A stretch of DNA of 15,798 bases, taken from positions 1 to 15,798 of the forward strand of contig UQRG01000019.1 of NCBI GenBank assembly GCA_900543365.1. Direction: 5' to 3'. The DNA comes from an uncultured Eubacterium sp. GTDB lineage: Bacteria > Bacillota > Clostridia > Lachnospirales > CAG-274. A program made the translations under genes and the position numbers. A model generated the notes under the pieces. The model did no database searches and had not been told where the DNA came from. It worked only from the letters and a program-made list of their open reading frames with translations. This document shows positions 8,001 through 14,772 of this stretch, in pieces; the stretch's first letter is position 1, and every line of letters starts with the position of its first letter.

Positions 8001-9274
8001 TAGATATGTACGATATTACTAAAAAACTTTATGAAAGTTATGGCGTAATGACAACACAAGGTTTGCATAATATCAAATCTGATGGTACAGTTGATTTAAC
8101 TCATTATAATAAGTTTGGTGCTAACATTATTGCTAGTAAAATGTCAGAGGCAATTAAAAATTCCACATTATCTATAAATGTTGATGTAATTAATTCAAGT
8201 ATTGCTGTTAACAAAACTGATGCTTTAAGAAGTGCAAATTTATATGTTGTAGGCAGTAATTCTGCATCAGGCGTAAACAATGACAATATGGCTATTAAAT
8301 CTAGTGGATTTGGAAACTATTTGCAGAAATATCTTTCAAGTAAAATAAAGGTAAATAATCTTGCAGTTGCTAATTCTACAGTTAAGAGCTATATTAAAAC
8401 TGATGAGTATAAAAAGTTAATGGATACTATTACTGAGGGTGATTACATTGTTCTCGATTTTGGAGAAACTGATGCTGATTACATTAATAGTAAAACGGAA
8501 TTTAATAAATATTCTTATCCGTCTAATAGTGAAACTGATATAGACTCATTTAGCTATTATTTATACAACTATTACATTAAGCCTGCTAAGGAAAAGAAAG
8601 CTGTAATTATTGTTACAACTCCTACAGCTGAAAGAAATTTTGTTAATGGTGAATATTCAGCTGTTAATAACCCTTATATTGATAATGTTGTATCTATGGT
8701 TCAAAAGTATTCAACATTTTATGTTAATTTAAACAATGTTACAACAGATATTTACAAGACAATGGGTGAGGAGGGCAGTAAGGTTGTTAATGCTTATGAT
8801 AAAAATGGTGTTATTAAAAATGATGTTTTAAGTGAATTTGGTGCTGAATTGGTTGCTAAAAAGTTTCTTACAATGATGCAGTCATCATCAGCTTCATTAA
8901 AGGATTATATTAATAATGAAACATTAACAGCGTCAGCACCTATGACTAGAGCTGATTTTGTAACAATGGCAATGAATTTAATCGAAACAGATAACAAAGC
9001 TTATAATAACTTTGATGATGTATCAAAGGGTAAGAGTTATGAAAATGCTGTTGGTTTAGCTAAAGAAATGGGTATTGTTAAGGCTGTATCTGGCAACTAC
9101 TTTATGCCGGAAAGTCCACTTACTGGTGATTTTGCCATAAGTGTTATTGAAAAAATATTAAAATTTAAAAATAAAAATGTCAATATGGATGATGTATACG
9201 GACTTCTAAAGGGAAATGTATCTAGCGAAATCGGCATTTGGGCTATTGACAGATTATGCGAGGAGTTACAATAA
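5084..9274 (+). CDS. Secreted multidomain pectin methylesterase / SGNH (rhamnogalacturonan) acetylesterase with SLH-like tail
   Basis: Exported protein of 1396 residues predicted to remove methyl and acetyl esters from pectin outside the cell. Residues 1-26 are a signal peptide (KR, hydrophobic core, cut after AYA). About 33-340 is a CE8-like pectinesterase with Q155 (QAVAL), D178 (GRQDTLY), D211 (GTVDFIFG), R274 and W276 (LGRPW). About 377-451 is a Big2-like Ig domain, 459-562 a second Ig-like module and 568-766 a beta-sandwich, possibly carbohydrate-binding. About 776-1026 is a CE12-like SGNH esterase with S783 (GDST), G818, N850 (GTND), D1004 and H1007 (DLTH). About 1053-1262 repeats that fold without catalytic residues. 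About 1287-1365 resembles SLH. ATG 5084 follows AGGAGG by 7 bases. The stop is 1 base before xth. The CE8 assignment is strong; the acetyl substrate is inferred. Confidence 0.9.
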   Translation: MKINFKRVISAVLSATMLIGSVPAYALNQSKTTTITVGKDGDCDYKTIQEAVNSIKDTPTEKYRAVIRINPGVYNESVTIDKPYVTFTNGRKTGDVVITYDKANGHSDKSKNFGTDKTATVTVSESATGFKAENITFVNSYNIDEPDNDKRKQVQAVALETIADRVVLDNCKFIGRQDTLYLKGASKGQNVAGANSARVYLNNCYVEGTVDFIFGDATAYFNKCNINMAYYKNGGHFTAPNTTLYNIGYVFNECKLTVDKKFTSNMADQIDLGRPWQCDSAYPNSGSNSVYINCTMPEIMNSKGFSLWDSSTVTNKVRFYEYGSKTPNGHTIDLSTRADFVRVLTPEQAESYNSYNVLKGYDNWNPTGASGKLLPCDVTLNSYNISIPINETFELKSNNLPIEYNGKVTYSSSDESVAVVDANGVIKAKKTGKIIVKATNELGFSSITNVCVTAERTALPEVETISITNESKLIVGQKLVAKYSYKLNSDNAIDDAKIRWYAVKGNEKYLIKEGVGEYFSTYTVLPEDIGYKIMLEVYPATVTTYSEYGKSVSYTTENAVQAKSDDSVKVYRTNFNDIEDWKTEGNWNTINKDDNSFLTAGCSNGSTSFMEYTKESFDNITLKGRFRFNPERKGLTTEGFYNIYMNYSPDGNSYYLLKIDRGSNTKSLKLYLYKVLNGEETLLASDTTSLKNNIYQNAGEDNPYFNIELSKNNDKLEMSFTLEGSNKALATLSAKDSKPLTAGFIGFKAGGDDNVVLMNNISVTRKTITDNGHKTKLYLMGDSTAVSYGDDNTIGGWGEYLVNYFDNNVEIINKAESGRSARSYLNQGRLKEVLNEVGTGDYVFIQFGTNDQRTDDNAFMEHAVMLGEPNANGIYPTIPGVKCETPQYIYDFYKNSDYPYEKTFYPYESGTFKWYMLQHVSAIKKTGATPVLLTPMCRLFFNSEGKIVPHFGENDGYIEAIRQLAKEENIECIDMYDITKKLYESYGVMTTQGLHNIKSDGTVDLTHYNKFGANIIASKMSEAIKNSTLSINVDVINSSIAVNKTDALRSANLYVVGSNSASGVNNDNMAIKSSGFGNYLQKYLSSKIKVNNLAVANSTVKSYIKTDEYKKLMDTITEGDYIVLDFGETDADYINSKTEFNKYSYPSNSETDIDSFSYYLYNYYIKPAKEKKAVIIVTTPTAERNFVNGEYSAVNNPYIDNVVSMVQKYSTFYVNLNNVTTDIYKTMGEEGSKVVNAYDKNGVIKNDVLSEFGAELVAKKFLTMMQSSSASLKDYINNETLTASAPMTRADFVTMAMNLIETDNKAYNNFDDVSKGKSYENAVGLAKEMGIVKAVSGNYFMPESPLTGDFAISVIEKILKFKNKNVNMDDVYGLLKGNVSSEIGIWAIDRLCEELQ

Positions 9275-9275
9275 T

Positions 9276-10028
9276 ATGAAATTTATATCTTGGAATGTAA
9301 ATGGACTTAGAGCTTGTGTTGGCAAAAATTTTATGGATTTCTTTAATGAAATAGATGCTGATATTTTCTCGGTGCAAGAAACAAAGCTACAGGAAGGTCA
9401 AATTAATCTTGAACTTCCAAACTATCATCAGTACTGGAACTATGCTGAAAAAAAGGGCTACTCTGGTGTAGCTGTGTTTACAAAGAAAGAGCCTATTTCT
9501 GTAACTTATGGATTAGGAATTGAGGAACACGATAAAGAAGGTAGAGTTATAACTTGTGAATTTGAAGATTTTTACTATGTAACTTGCTATACTCCAAATT
9601 CTCAAAGTGAACTTGCTAGACTTGATTACAGAATGACTTGGGAAGATGATTTTAGAAATTATTTAATTGAACTTGATAAAAATAAGCCTGTTATATTATG
9701 TGGAGATTTAAATGTTGCCCATAAGGAAATAGACTTGAAAAATCCTAAAACTAATAGAAAAAATGCAGGTTTTACCGATGAGGAGAGATCTAAGTTTAGT
9801 GAACTTATTGAGTCAGGTTTTATTGATAGTTTCAGATATTTTTACCCTGATGCAGAAGGCATTTATAGCTGGTGGAGTTATAGATTTAAAGCAAGGGAAA
9901 AGAATGCTGGTTGGCGTATTGACTATTATGTAGTAAGTGAAAGATTAAAGGACAGACTTGAAGATGCTAAAATTCATACAGAAGTATTTGGCTCTGACCA
10001 TTGTCCTGTAGAATTAGATTTAAGGTGA
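9276..10028 (+). CDS. xth: Exodeoxyribonuclease III / AP endonuclease
   Basis: Mg2+-dependent nuclease of the EEP family that cuts DNA at abasic sites and trims 3' ends in base excision repair. The 250-residue protein has every family motif: SWNVNGLRA (N7, N9), QETK with metal ligand E35, YTPNSQ, GDLNVAH (D144, N146), KNAGWRIDYY and SDHCP (D241, H242). The ATG at 9276 gives the standard MKFISWNVNG opening. AGGAG at 9261-9265 lies inside the esterase gene, 10 bases upstream. Only one base separates the esterase TAA from this ATG, so translation is probably coupled. The gene is also called exoA in Bacillus. A DNA repair gene behind a secreted pectinase is an odd pairing. Confidence 0.96.
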   Translation: MKFISWNVNGLRACVGKNFMDFFNEIDADIFSVQETKLQEGQINLELPNYHQYWNYAEKKGYSGVAVFTKKEPISVTYGLGIEEHDKEGRVITCEFEDFYYVTCYTPNSQSELARLDYRMTWEDDFRNYLIELDKNKPVILCGDLNVAHKEIDLKNPKTNRKNAGFTDEERSKFSELIESGFIDSFRYFYPDAEGIYSWWSYRFKAREKNAGWRIDYYVVSERLKDRLEDAKIHTEVFGSDHCPVELDLR

Positions 10029-10032
10029 TAAA

Positions 10033-10341
10033 ATGCACAAGTTAATTAATGCAGTTGATGCTAAAAAAATTATTGATGAAAATACAAATGTAGCAATTGT
10101 TGATGTAAGAGAAGAAGATGAACTTATTGAAGGCTATATTGAAAATTCTATTCTTATTCCTTTAGATACAGTTGAAAGTCAAGCTGAAAATAAACTTAAG
10201 AATAAAAACCAAACTATATTGGTTTATTGCAGAAGTGGCAGAAGAAGTGCTATAGCTTGTAATGTGTTAGATAGTCTTGGTTATACTGATGTCTATGATT
10301 TTGGAGGCATAATTGATTGGCCTTTTGAAAAGGTTATGTAG
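10033..10341 (+). CDS. Single-domain rhodanese-like protein
   Basis: Small cytoplasmic sulfurtransferase domain of 102 residues, of the GlpE/PspE type, which carries sulfur as a cysteine persulfide. The CH2A-like block IVDVREEDELIEGYI runs at about residues 22-36, and the active loop CRSGRRS starts at the catalytic cysteine C66. The ending YDFGGIIDWPFEK is typical, with DFGG and a tryptophan. AAGGTGAT at 10022-10029 overlaps the xth stop, and the gap is 4 bases, so it shares the transcript of xth. It has no signal peptide. The sulfur donor and acceptor cannot be told from context. It is the last gene of the unit, with a hairpin about 70 bases downstream. Confidence 0.9.
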   Translation: MHKLINAVDAKKIIDENTNVAIVDVREEDELIEGYIENSILIPLDTVESQAENKLKNKNQTILVYCRSGRRSAIACNVLDSLGYTDVYDFGGIIDWPFEKVM

Positions 10342-10409
10342 AAAACTAAATACTGTTATAACTAACTAAATAGTTTTTTCAAATGTTAGGTTATAAAAAT
10401 CGAAACTTT

Positions 10410-10447
10410 AGTGGTGTAAATTGTTTTAATTTTACACCACTTTCTTT
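10410..10447 (+). terminator. Intrinsic terminator after the rhodanese gene
   Basis: An 11-bp perfect stem AGTGGTGTAAA (10410-10420) pairs with TTTACACCACT (10431-10441) around a 10-base loop, followed by the T-rich TTCTTT. It is well placed to end the esterase-xth-rhodanese transcript. The T-tract is broken by one C, so efficiency is uncertain. Confidence 0.7.
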
Positions 10448-10708
10448 AAGCTAATAGAGGGTTTGGATTGCTTCATTAAAAAATACTAATTATATTAAGC
10501 GTTTTTGTTTAATGCTATTTAAATAAAATTAATTATTTGAAATTTATCAACTTAAAGAAAGAATCAGTTACAATATTCAAGGCTTTGTATACTTAAAAAT
10601 TGCAAGTTTAATTTTCCAATTTTTTTGAAATTTAAGTGAAAATTTTTATAAAAATTTTTGCAGAAATTAATTTTTAACTTATCAAAAATTATTATAATAT
10701 AAAAATAC
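10448..10708. other. AT-rich non-coding stretch
   Basis: About 260 bases without a credible gene, extremely rich in A and T. It contains a perfect 20-bp AT-only palindrome at 10639-10658 (four A, five T, then A/T centre and mirror). No start codon with a ribosome site leads to a family-like protein on either strand. It may serve as a UP-element-like or curved segment upstream of the pheST promoter. Confidence 0.6.
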
Positions 10709-10737
10709 TTGACAATATAAAAAAATGGATTTATAAT
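10709..10737 (+). promoter_or_regulatory. Consensus sigma-A promoter of pheST
   Basis: TTGACA at 10709-10714 and TATAAT at 10732-10737 are both perfect, with the ideal 17-base spacer and A/T-rich DNA upstream. The transcript should start near 10744, directly before the T-box leader. A strong promoter combined with attenuation downstream is the usual T-box arrangement. Confidence 0.9.
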
Positions 10738-10743
10738 ATAATA

Positions 10744-10986
10744 AGTTTTAAAAACTGTGAAAGCGAAAAGTAAATATAGTGGTTTTAAAAGAGATAGATT
10801 GTCATTGGCTGAAAGCAATCTTTAAATAAAGCTATATTGAAGTTCACGCTGGAGTTCGTTTTCTGAATTAATAGTAGGAAAATGCGGTTAAGGTCGTTAT
10901 TCCTTGTAAAGTGTCCGATTTTTGTCGGAAAGCTGGGTGGTACCACGGTTATTATCGTCCCTCTGTGTTTGCAGAGGGCTTTTTTA
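10744..10986 (+). promoter_or_regulatory. T-box riboswitch, phenylalanine (UUC) specifier, upstream of pheS
   Basis: Leader RNA that binds uncharged tRNA-Phe and lets transcription continue into pheST. Stem I is visible. AGCG pairs with CGCT (10847-10850) and ATATAG with CTATAT (10832-10837). Between them an internal loop has AGTA on one side and GAAGTTCA on the other, the loop-E layout, placing the specifier TTC at 10843-10845. TGA and GGA below look like the kink-turn, and GATTG/CAATC forms the distal hairpin. TCCGA/TCGGA forms a later stem (about 10916-10929). The T-box core AGCTGGGTGGTACCACGG is at 10931-10948. Its TGGT (10938-10941) would pair with ACCA, matching the A73 of tRNA-Phe. The terminator follows at 10959. 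Stem details were paired by eye. Confidence 0.93.
10959..10985 (+). terminator. T-box attenuator terminator
   Basis: CCCTCTG (10959-10965) pairs with CAGAGGG (10972-10978) around TGTTTG, followed by six T (10980-10985). It stops transcription when charged tRNA-Phe is bound. The competing antiterminator uses the T-box core just upstream with the bases around TCGTCC. Confidence 0.92.
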
Positions 10987-11022
10987 TTGTCAACAAATAT
11001 TTATTATTGGAAGGAGATAAAA

Positions 11023-12048
11023 ATGAAAGAAAAGTTAAGCCAAATTAAAGAAATGGCAATCAAAAGACTTGCTGATGCAAATAATCTTAAGACTTTAGAT
11101 GATTTAAGAGTAGAAATACTTGGTAAAAAAGGTGAATTAACACAAATTCTTAAGGGTATGGGTTCTTTAAGTAAGGAAGAAAGACCTATTATCGGTCAGC
11201 TTGCTAATGAAGTAAGAACTGAAATTGAAACTAAACTTGAGGAGGCTAAGGCTCACCTTACTGCTAAGGCTCAGGAGGCTAAGTTAAAGGCTGAAACTAT
11301 TGATGTTACTATGCCAGGTAAGGTAACAGAACTTGGTCATAAGCATCCAATGACACAGGTTATTGATGAAATCAAAAATATTTTTATTGGTATGGGTTAC
11401 GAAATTGCAGAAGGTCCAGAAGTTGAAACTGCTTATTATAACTTTGAGGCTCTTAATATTCCTAAGGACCATCCAGCAAGAGATGAACAGGATACATTCT
11501 ACATTAATGGTAAGGGTGACTTACTTTTGAGAACTCAGACTTCACCAATGCAGGTTAGAGTAATGAAGAATAAAAAGCCTCCAATTAGAATTATTGCACC
11601 AGGTAGAGTTTATCGTGCTGACGAAGTTGATGCTACACATTCGCCAATATTCCATCAGCTTGAAGGTCTTGTAATTGACAAGGGTATCACAATGGGCGAC
11701 CTTAAGGGTGCTTTAGCCGAATTTGCAAAGGGCTTATTTGGCGAAGATACTAAGGTTAGATTTAGACCTCATCATTTCCCATTTACTGAGCCTAGTGCTG
11801 AAATGGATGCATCTTGCTTTGCCTGTGGTGGCAAGGGATGTCGTGTGTGCAAGGATAGTGGTTGGATTGAAGTTCTTGGTTGTGGTATGGTGCATCCTAA
11901 GGTTCTTGAAATGTCTGGTATTGACCCTAAAGTTTATTCTGGCTTTGCTTTTGGTATGGGTCTTGAGAGAGTTGCAATGCAAAAGTATGCTATTTCAGAC
12001 CTTAGATTATTATTTGAAAATGACGCTAAGTTCTTAAAGCAGTTTTAA
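11023..12048 (+). CDS. pheS: Phenylalanyl-tRNA synthetase alpha subunit
   Basis: Catalytic subunit of the (alpha-beta)2 enzyme that charges tRNA-Phe, 341 residues, the normal length. An N-terminal coiled-coil arm (about residues 1-90, charged, GKKGELTQILKGMG) is followed by the class II core. Motif 2 is visible as APGRVYRADEVDATHSP with FHQLEG. Motif 3 is GFAFGMGLERVAM, beginning at G307. The cysteine-rich turn FACGGKGCRVC is common in the family. The ATG at 11023 has AAGGAG (11011-11016) at 6-base spacing. An open frame extends upstream to 10882 but runs through the T-box and is not coding. Expression is governed by the leader, and pheT follows after 22 bases. Confidence 0.97.
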   Translation: MKEKLSQIKEMAIKRLADANNLKTLDDLRVEILGKKGELTQILKGMGSLSKEERPIIGQLANEVRTEIETKLEEAKAHLTAKAQEAKLKAETIDVTMPGKVTELGHKHPMTQVIDEIKNIFIGMGYEIAEGPEVETAYYNFEALNIPKDHPARDEQDTFYINGKGDLLLRTQTSPMQVRVMKNKKPPIRIIAPGRVYRADEVDATHSPIFHQLEGLVIDKGITMGDLKGALAEFAKGLFGEDTKVRFRPHHFPFTEPSAEMDASCFACGGKGCRVCKDSGWIEVLGCGMVHPKVLEMSGIDPKVYSGFAFGMGLERVAMQKYAISDLRLLFENDAKFLKQF

Positions 12049-12070
12049 TTAATAGGAGGTTTGAAATATT

Positions 12071-14470
12071 ATGGATTTACCAATGAGATGGTTAGATGAG
12101 TATGTTGATATTAATACTACAACTCAAGATTTTATAGATAAGATAACATTATCAGGCTCAAAGGTTGAGTCAGTTACAAGTCTTGCTAAGGATATTACAA
12201 ATGTAGTAACTGGTAAGGTGCTTGAAATTGAAAAGCACCCAGATGCTGACAAACTTGTTATTACTAAGGTAGATGTTGGCAATGGTGAGCCATTACAGAT
12301 TGTTACTGGTGCTCCTAATCTTTATGTTGGTGCTATTGTGCCAGTTGCTTTAATTGGTGCTACTGTTTATCACGGTGCTAGTCTTGAAAAGATTAAAAAG
12401 GGAAAACTTAGAGGTATTGAGTCAAATGGTATGATGTGTTCTATTGAAGAACTTGGTTTTACAGTTCATGATTATCCAGAAGCTCCAGAATATGGAATTT
12501 ACATTTTCAAAGACGAAGTGCCTCTAGGTGCTGATGTTAAGCAACTTCTTGAAATGGAAGATGATGTAGTTGAATTTGAAATTACATCTAATAGACCAGA
12601 TTGTTTTAGTATTGTTGGTCTTGCTAGAGAGGCTGCTGCAACTTATAGAGTACCTTTTAAGTATCCTGAAATTAAGGTAGAAGAAAAGGGCGAGGGCAAT
12701 ACTGCTGATTTAATTGAAGTTGAAATTAAAAATCCAGAACTTTGTTCAAGATATATTGCAAGAGCTGTTAAGAATGTAAAAATTGGTCCTTCTCCTTTAT
12801 GGTTAAGACATAGACTTACAGCTGCTGGCGTTAGACCAATTAATAATATTGTTGATATTACTAACTATGTTATGCTTGAAATGGGTCAACCAATGCACGC
12901 TTTTGATATTGACACTATTGATAATGCCAAAATTATAGTAAGAAATGCTGAAAATGGAGAAAAGATTACTACTCTTGATGGGCAGGAAAGAGTTCTTGAC
13001 GATTCTATGCTTGTTATTTCTGACTGTAACAAGGCTGTTGCTGTAGCTGGTGTTATGGGTGGCGAAAACTCAATGATTACTGAAGGTGCAAGAGCTATCC
13101 TTTTTGAATCTGCTAATTTTAATGGTCCTAATGTTAGAATTACTGCTAAGAAGTTAGGTTTAAGAACTGATGCATCTGCTAAGTACGAAAAGAGCCTTGA
13201 CCCTAATCTTGCATTAGATGCTGTAAACAGAGCTGTTCAGCTTGTTGAAATGCTAGGCTGTGGTGAAGTGTGCAAGGGTATGGTTGATTGTTATCCTAAC
13301 AAAAGAAAAAGTTGGAGTGTTGAATATTCTACAGAGGGAATCAACAAACTTTTAGGTACTAAACTTTCTGAGCAGGAAATGATTGACTTGCTTGCTTTAA
13401 TTGAAGTTAAGGCTGATGGAAATAATGCTGTTATTCCTACATTTAGACCAGATTTATTAACTGAAGCTGATTTGGCTGAAGAAGTTGGTAGATTTTATGG
13501 CTATGATAATATTGAAACTACTCTTGCAGCAGGTACTCCTACAGTAGGTAAAAAGTCTTATACTCAGCTTGTTGATGACAAGATAATGAATACTATGATT
13601 AGTCTTGGTCTTAGTGAGGCAAAGTGTTTCAGCTTTGAATCTCCAAAAGTATTTGATAAACTTAATATTTCTGCTGATAGCAAGCTTAGACAGACAGTTA
13701 CTATTTCTAATCCTTTAGGTGAAGATTTTAGTATTATGAGAACTGTTACTCTTAATGGTATGCTTAACTCAATTTCTACTAACTATAATAGAAGAAATGA
13801 CTCAGCTTATTTATTTGAAATGGGTAAGGTTTATATTCCAAAGGCATTACCGTTAATAGAACTTCCGGAAGAAAAGAATATGCTTACAATTGGTATGTAT
13901 GGCAACATTGATTTTTATGGAATTAAGGGTATTACAGAAGAATTATTCGTTGTTCTTGGTATGAGAGATAAAGTTACTTATGCTCCAAAGAGTGATATTC
14001 CATTTATGCACCCAGGCAGACTTGCTGATATTAGTGTTGATGGTGAAAGTATTGGTTATGTTGGTGAGGTTCACCCTTTTGTAGCTGAAAAATATGGTAT
14101 TGGTACTAAGGCTTATATAGCTGTTATTAGTATTGATAAGCTTTATGAATATGCTCAATTTGATAGAACATATAAGGCTCTCCCTAAGTATCCAGCTATG
14201 ACTAGAGATATTGCCGTACTTGTTAAGGATAGTATTATTGTTAAGGATATTGAAGATATTATTAAAGCTAAAGGTGGTAAGCTCCTTGAAAATATTCAGT
14301 TATTTGATGTATTTAAGGGCAAGCAAATTCCAGAAGGTTATAAATCAGTTGCTTATAATATTTCATTTAGAGCTAGTGACAGAACTTTAACAGATGATGA
14401 GGTTAACGCTCCAATGAAGAAGATTGTTAAGGAACTTGAAGAAAAATTAAATGCTCAATTAAGAGGATAA
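12071..14470 (+). CDS. pheT: Phenylalanyl-tRNA synthetase beta subunit
   Basis: Second subunit of phenylalanyl-tRNA synthetase, 799 residues, full length for the family. Domains in order: an EMAP-like tRNA-binding OB fold at about 40-150 (KVLEIEKHPDADKLVI, IVTGAPN); a B1/B3-B4 editing region with EITSNRPDCFSIVGLAREAA, then PINNIVDITNYVMLEMGQPMHAFD; a B5 region around ADLAEEVGRFYGYDNI; a catalytic-like core; and a C-terminal FDX-ACB anticodon-binding domain at about 705-799 (YPAMTRDIAVLV, ending SDRTLTDDEVN). AGGAGGT at 12054-12060 lies 10 bases before the ATG. It is translated from the pheS transcript and ends just ahead of a strong terminator. All expected modules are present and there is no sign of damage. 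Confidence 0.97.
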   Translation: MDLPMRWLDEYVDINTTTQDFIDKITLSGSKVESVTSLAKDITNVVTGKVLEIEKHPDADKLVITKVDVGNGEPLQIVTGAPNLYVGAIVPVALIGATVYHGASLEKIKKGKLRGIESNGMMCSIEELGFTVHDYPEAPEYGIYIFKDEVPLGADVKQLLEMEDDVVEFEITSNRPDCFSIVGLAREAAATYRVPFKYPEIKVEEKGEGNTADLIEVEIKNPELCSRYIARAVKNVKIGPSPLWLRHRLTAAGVRPINNIVDITNYVMLEMGQPMHAFDIDTIDNAKIIVRNAENGEKITTLDGQERVLDDSMLVISDCNKAVAVAGVMGGENSMITEGARAILFESANFNGPNVRITAKKLGLRTDASAKYEKSLDPNLALDAVNRAVQLVEMLGCGEVCKGMVDCYPNKRKSWSVEYSTEGINKLLGTKLSEQEMIDLLALIEVKADGNNAVIPTFRPDLLTEADLAEEVGRFYGYDNIETTLAAGTPTVGKKSYTQLVDDKIMNTMISLGLSEAKCFSFESPKVFDKLNISADSKLRQTVTISNPLGEDFSIMRTVTLNGMLNSISTNYNRRNDSAYLFEMGKVYIPKALPLIELPEEKNMLTIGMYGNIDFYGIKGITEELFVVLGMRDKVTYAPKSDIPFMHPGRLADISVDGESIGYVGEVHPFVAEKYGIGTKAYIAVISIDKLYEYAQFDRTYKALPKYPAMTRDIAVLVKDSIIVKDIEDIIKAKGGKLLENIQLFDVFKGKQIPEGYKSVAYNISFRASDRTLTDDEVNAPMKKIVKELEEKLNAQLRG

Positions 14471-14483
14471 TTAAATTTATGTT

Positions 14484-14514
14484 TAAGCGGTGCTGAATCA
14501 CAGCACCGCTTTTT
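14484..14514 (+). terminator. Intrinsic terminator of pheST
   Basis: AGCGGTGCTG (14486-14495) pairs perfectly with CAGCACCGCT (14501-14510) around the loop AATCA and is followed by TTTT. This is a strong GC-rich stem in otherwise AT-rich DNA, 15 bases after the pheT stop. Confidence 0.9.
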
Positions 14515-14611
14515 GAGTCCTGATTTGAAAATTAAAAAGATATTTGTTTGTTGTAAAAGTACTACAATTAAGCTTGAAATTTTTAATGTTAATATAATTT
14601 TATTAATTTCG

Positions 14612-14640
14612 TTGACATTACCATTAATTAAAGTTATAAT
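14612..14640 (+). promoter_or_regulatory. Consensus promoter of the tRNA-Leu gene
   Basis: TTGACA at 14612-14617 and TATAAT at 14635-14640 are both perfect, with a 17-base spacer. The start of transcription should fall near 14647, only about two bases before the tRNA, so there is almost no 5' leader for RNase P to remove. Confidence 0.88.
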
Positions 14641-14648
14641 AAATTTAT

Positions 14649-14732
14649 GCGGTCGTGGCGGAATGGCAGACGCGCAGGATTCAGATTCCTGTCCCGATTT
14701 TGGTGGTGTGGGTTCAAGTCCCATCGACCGCA
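14649..14732 (+). tRNA. tRNA-Leu(CAG)
   Basis: A class II tRNA of 84 bases. The acceptor stem GCGGTCG (14649-14655) pairs with CGACCGC (14725-14731), and A14732 is the discriminator base, as expected for leucine. The D-arm region reads TGGCGGAATGGCAGACGC. The anticodon stem CAGGA/TCCTG encloses the loop TTCAGAT with anticodon CAG, reading CUG. A long variable arm follows, then the T-arm TGGGTTCAAGTCCCA. The 3' CCA is not encoded and must be added by the CCA-adding enzyme. The gene stands alone between its own promoter and terminator. Confidence 0.96.
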
Positions 14733-14745
14733 TTGATTTTATTCC

Positions 14746-14772
14746 CTGTGTTTGGCTTAAACACAGTTTTTT
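14746..14772 (+). terminator. Terminator of the tRNA-Leu gene
   Basis: CTGTGTTT (14746-14753) pairs with AAACACAG (14759-14766) around GGCTT and is followed by six T (14767-14772). It lies 13 bases after the tRNA and makes it a single-gene transcript. Confidence 0.88.

Noticed and set aside
9216..9275. Upstream start for xth inside the esterase gene
   Set aside because: The family begins MKFISWNVNG at 9276, and the extra 20 residues are just the esterase tail in another frame.
10345..10378. Weak inverted repeat AAAACTA/TAGTTTT after the rhodanese gene
   Set aside because: Only 7 A/T-rich pairs with a loop of more than 20 bases. The hairpin at 10410 is a much better terminator.
10564..10818. 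84-codon open frame on the minus strand
   Set aside because: It covers the pheST promoter and stem I of the T-box, consists of AT-rich low-complexity residues and has no ribosome site.
10882..11022. In-frame upstream extension of pheS (47 extra residues)
   Set aside because: The extension is the T-box core and terminator read as protein. pheS has a strong ribosome site at 11011 and a standard N-terminus at 11023.
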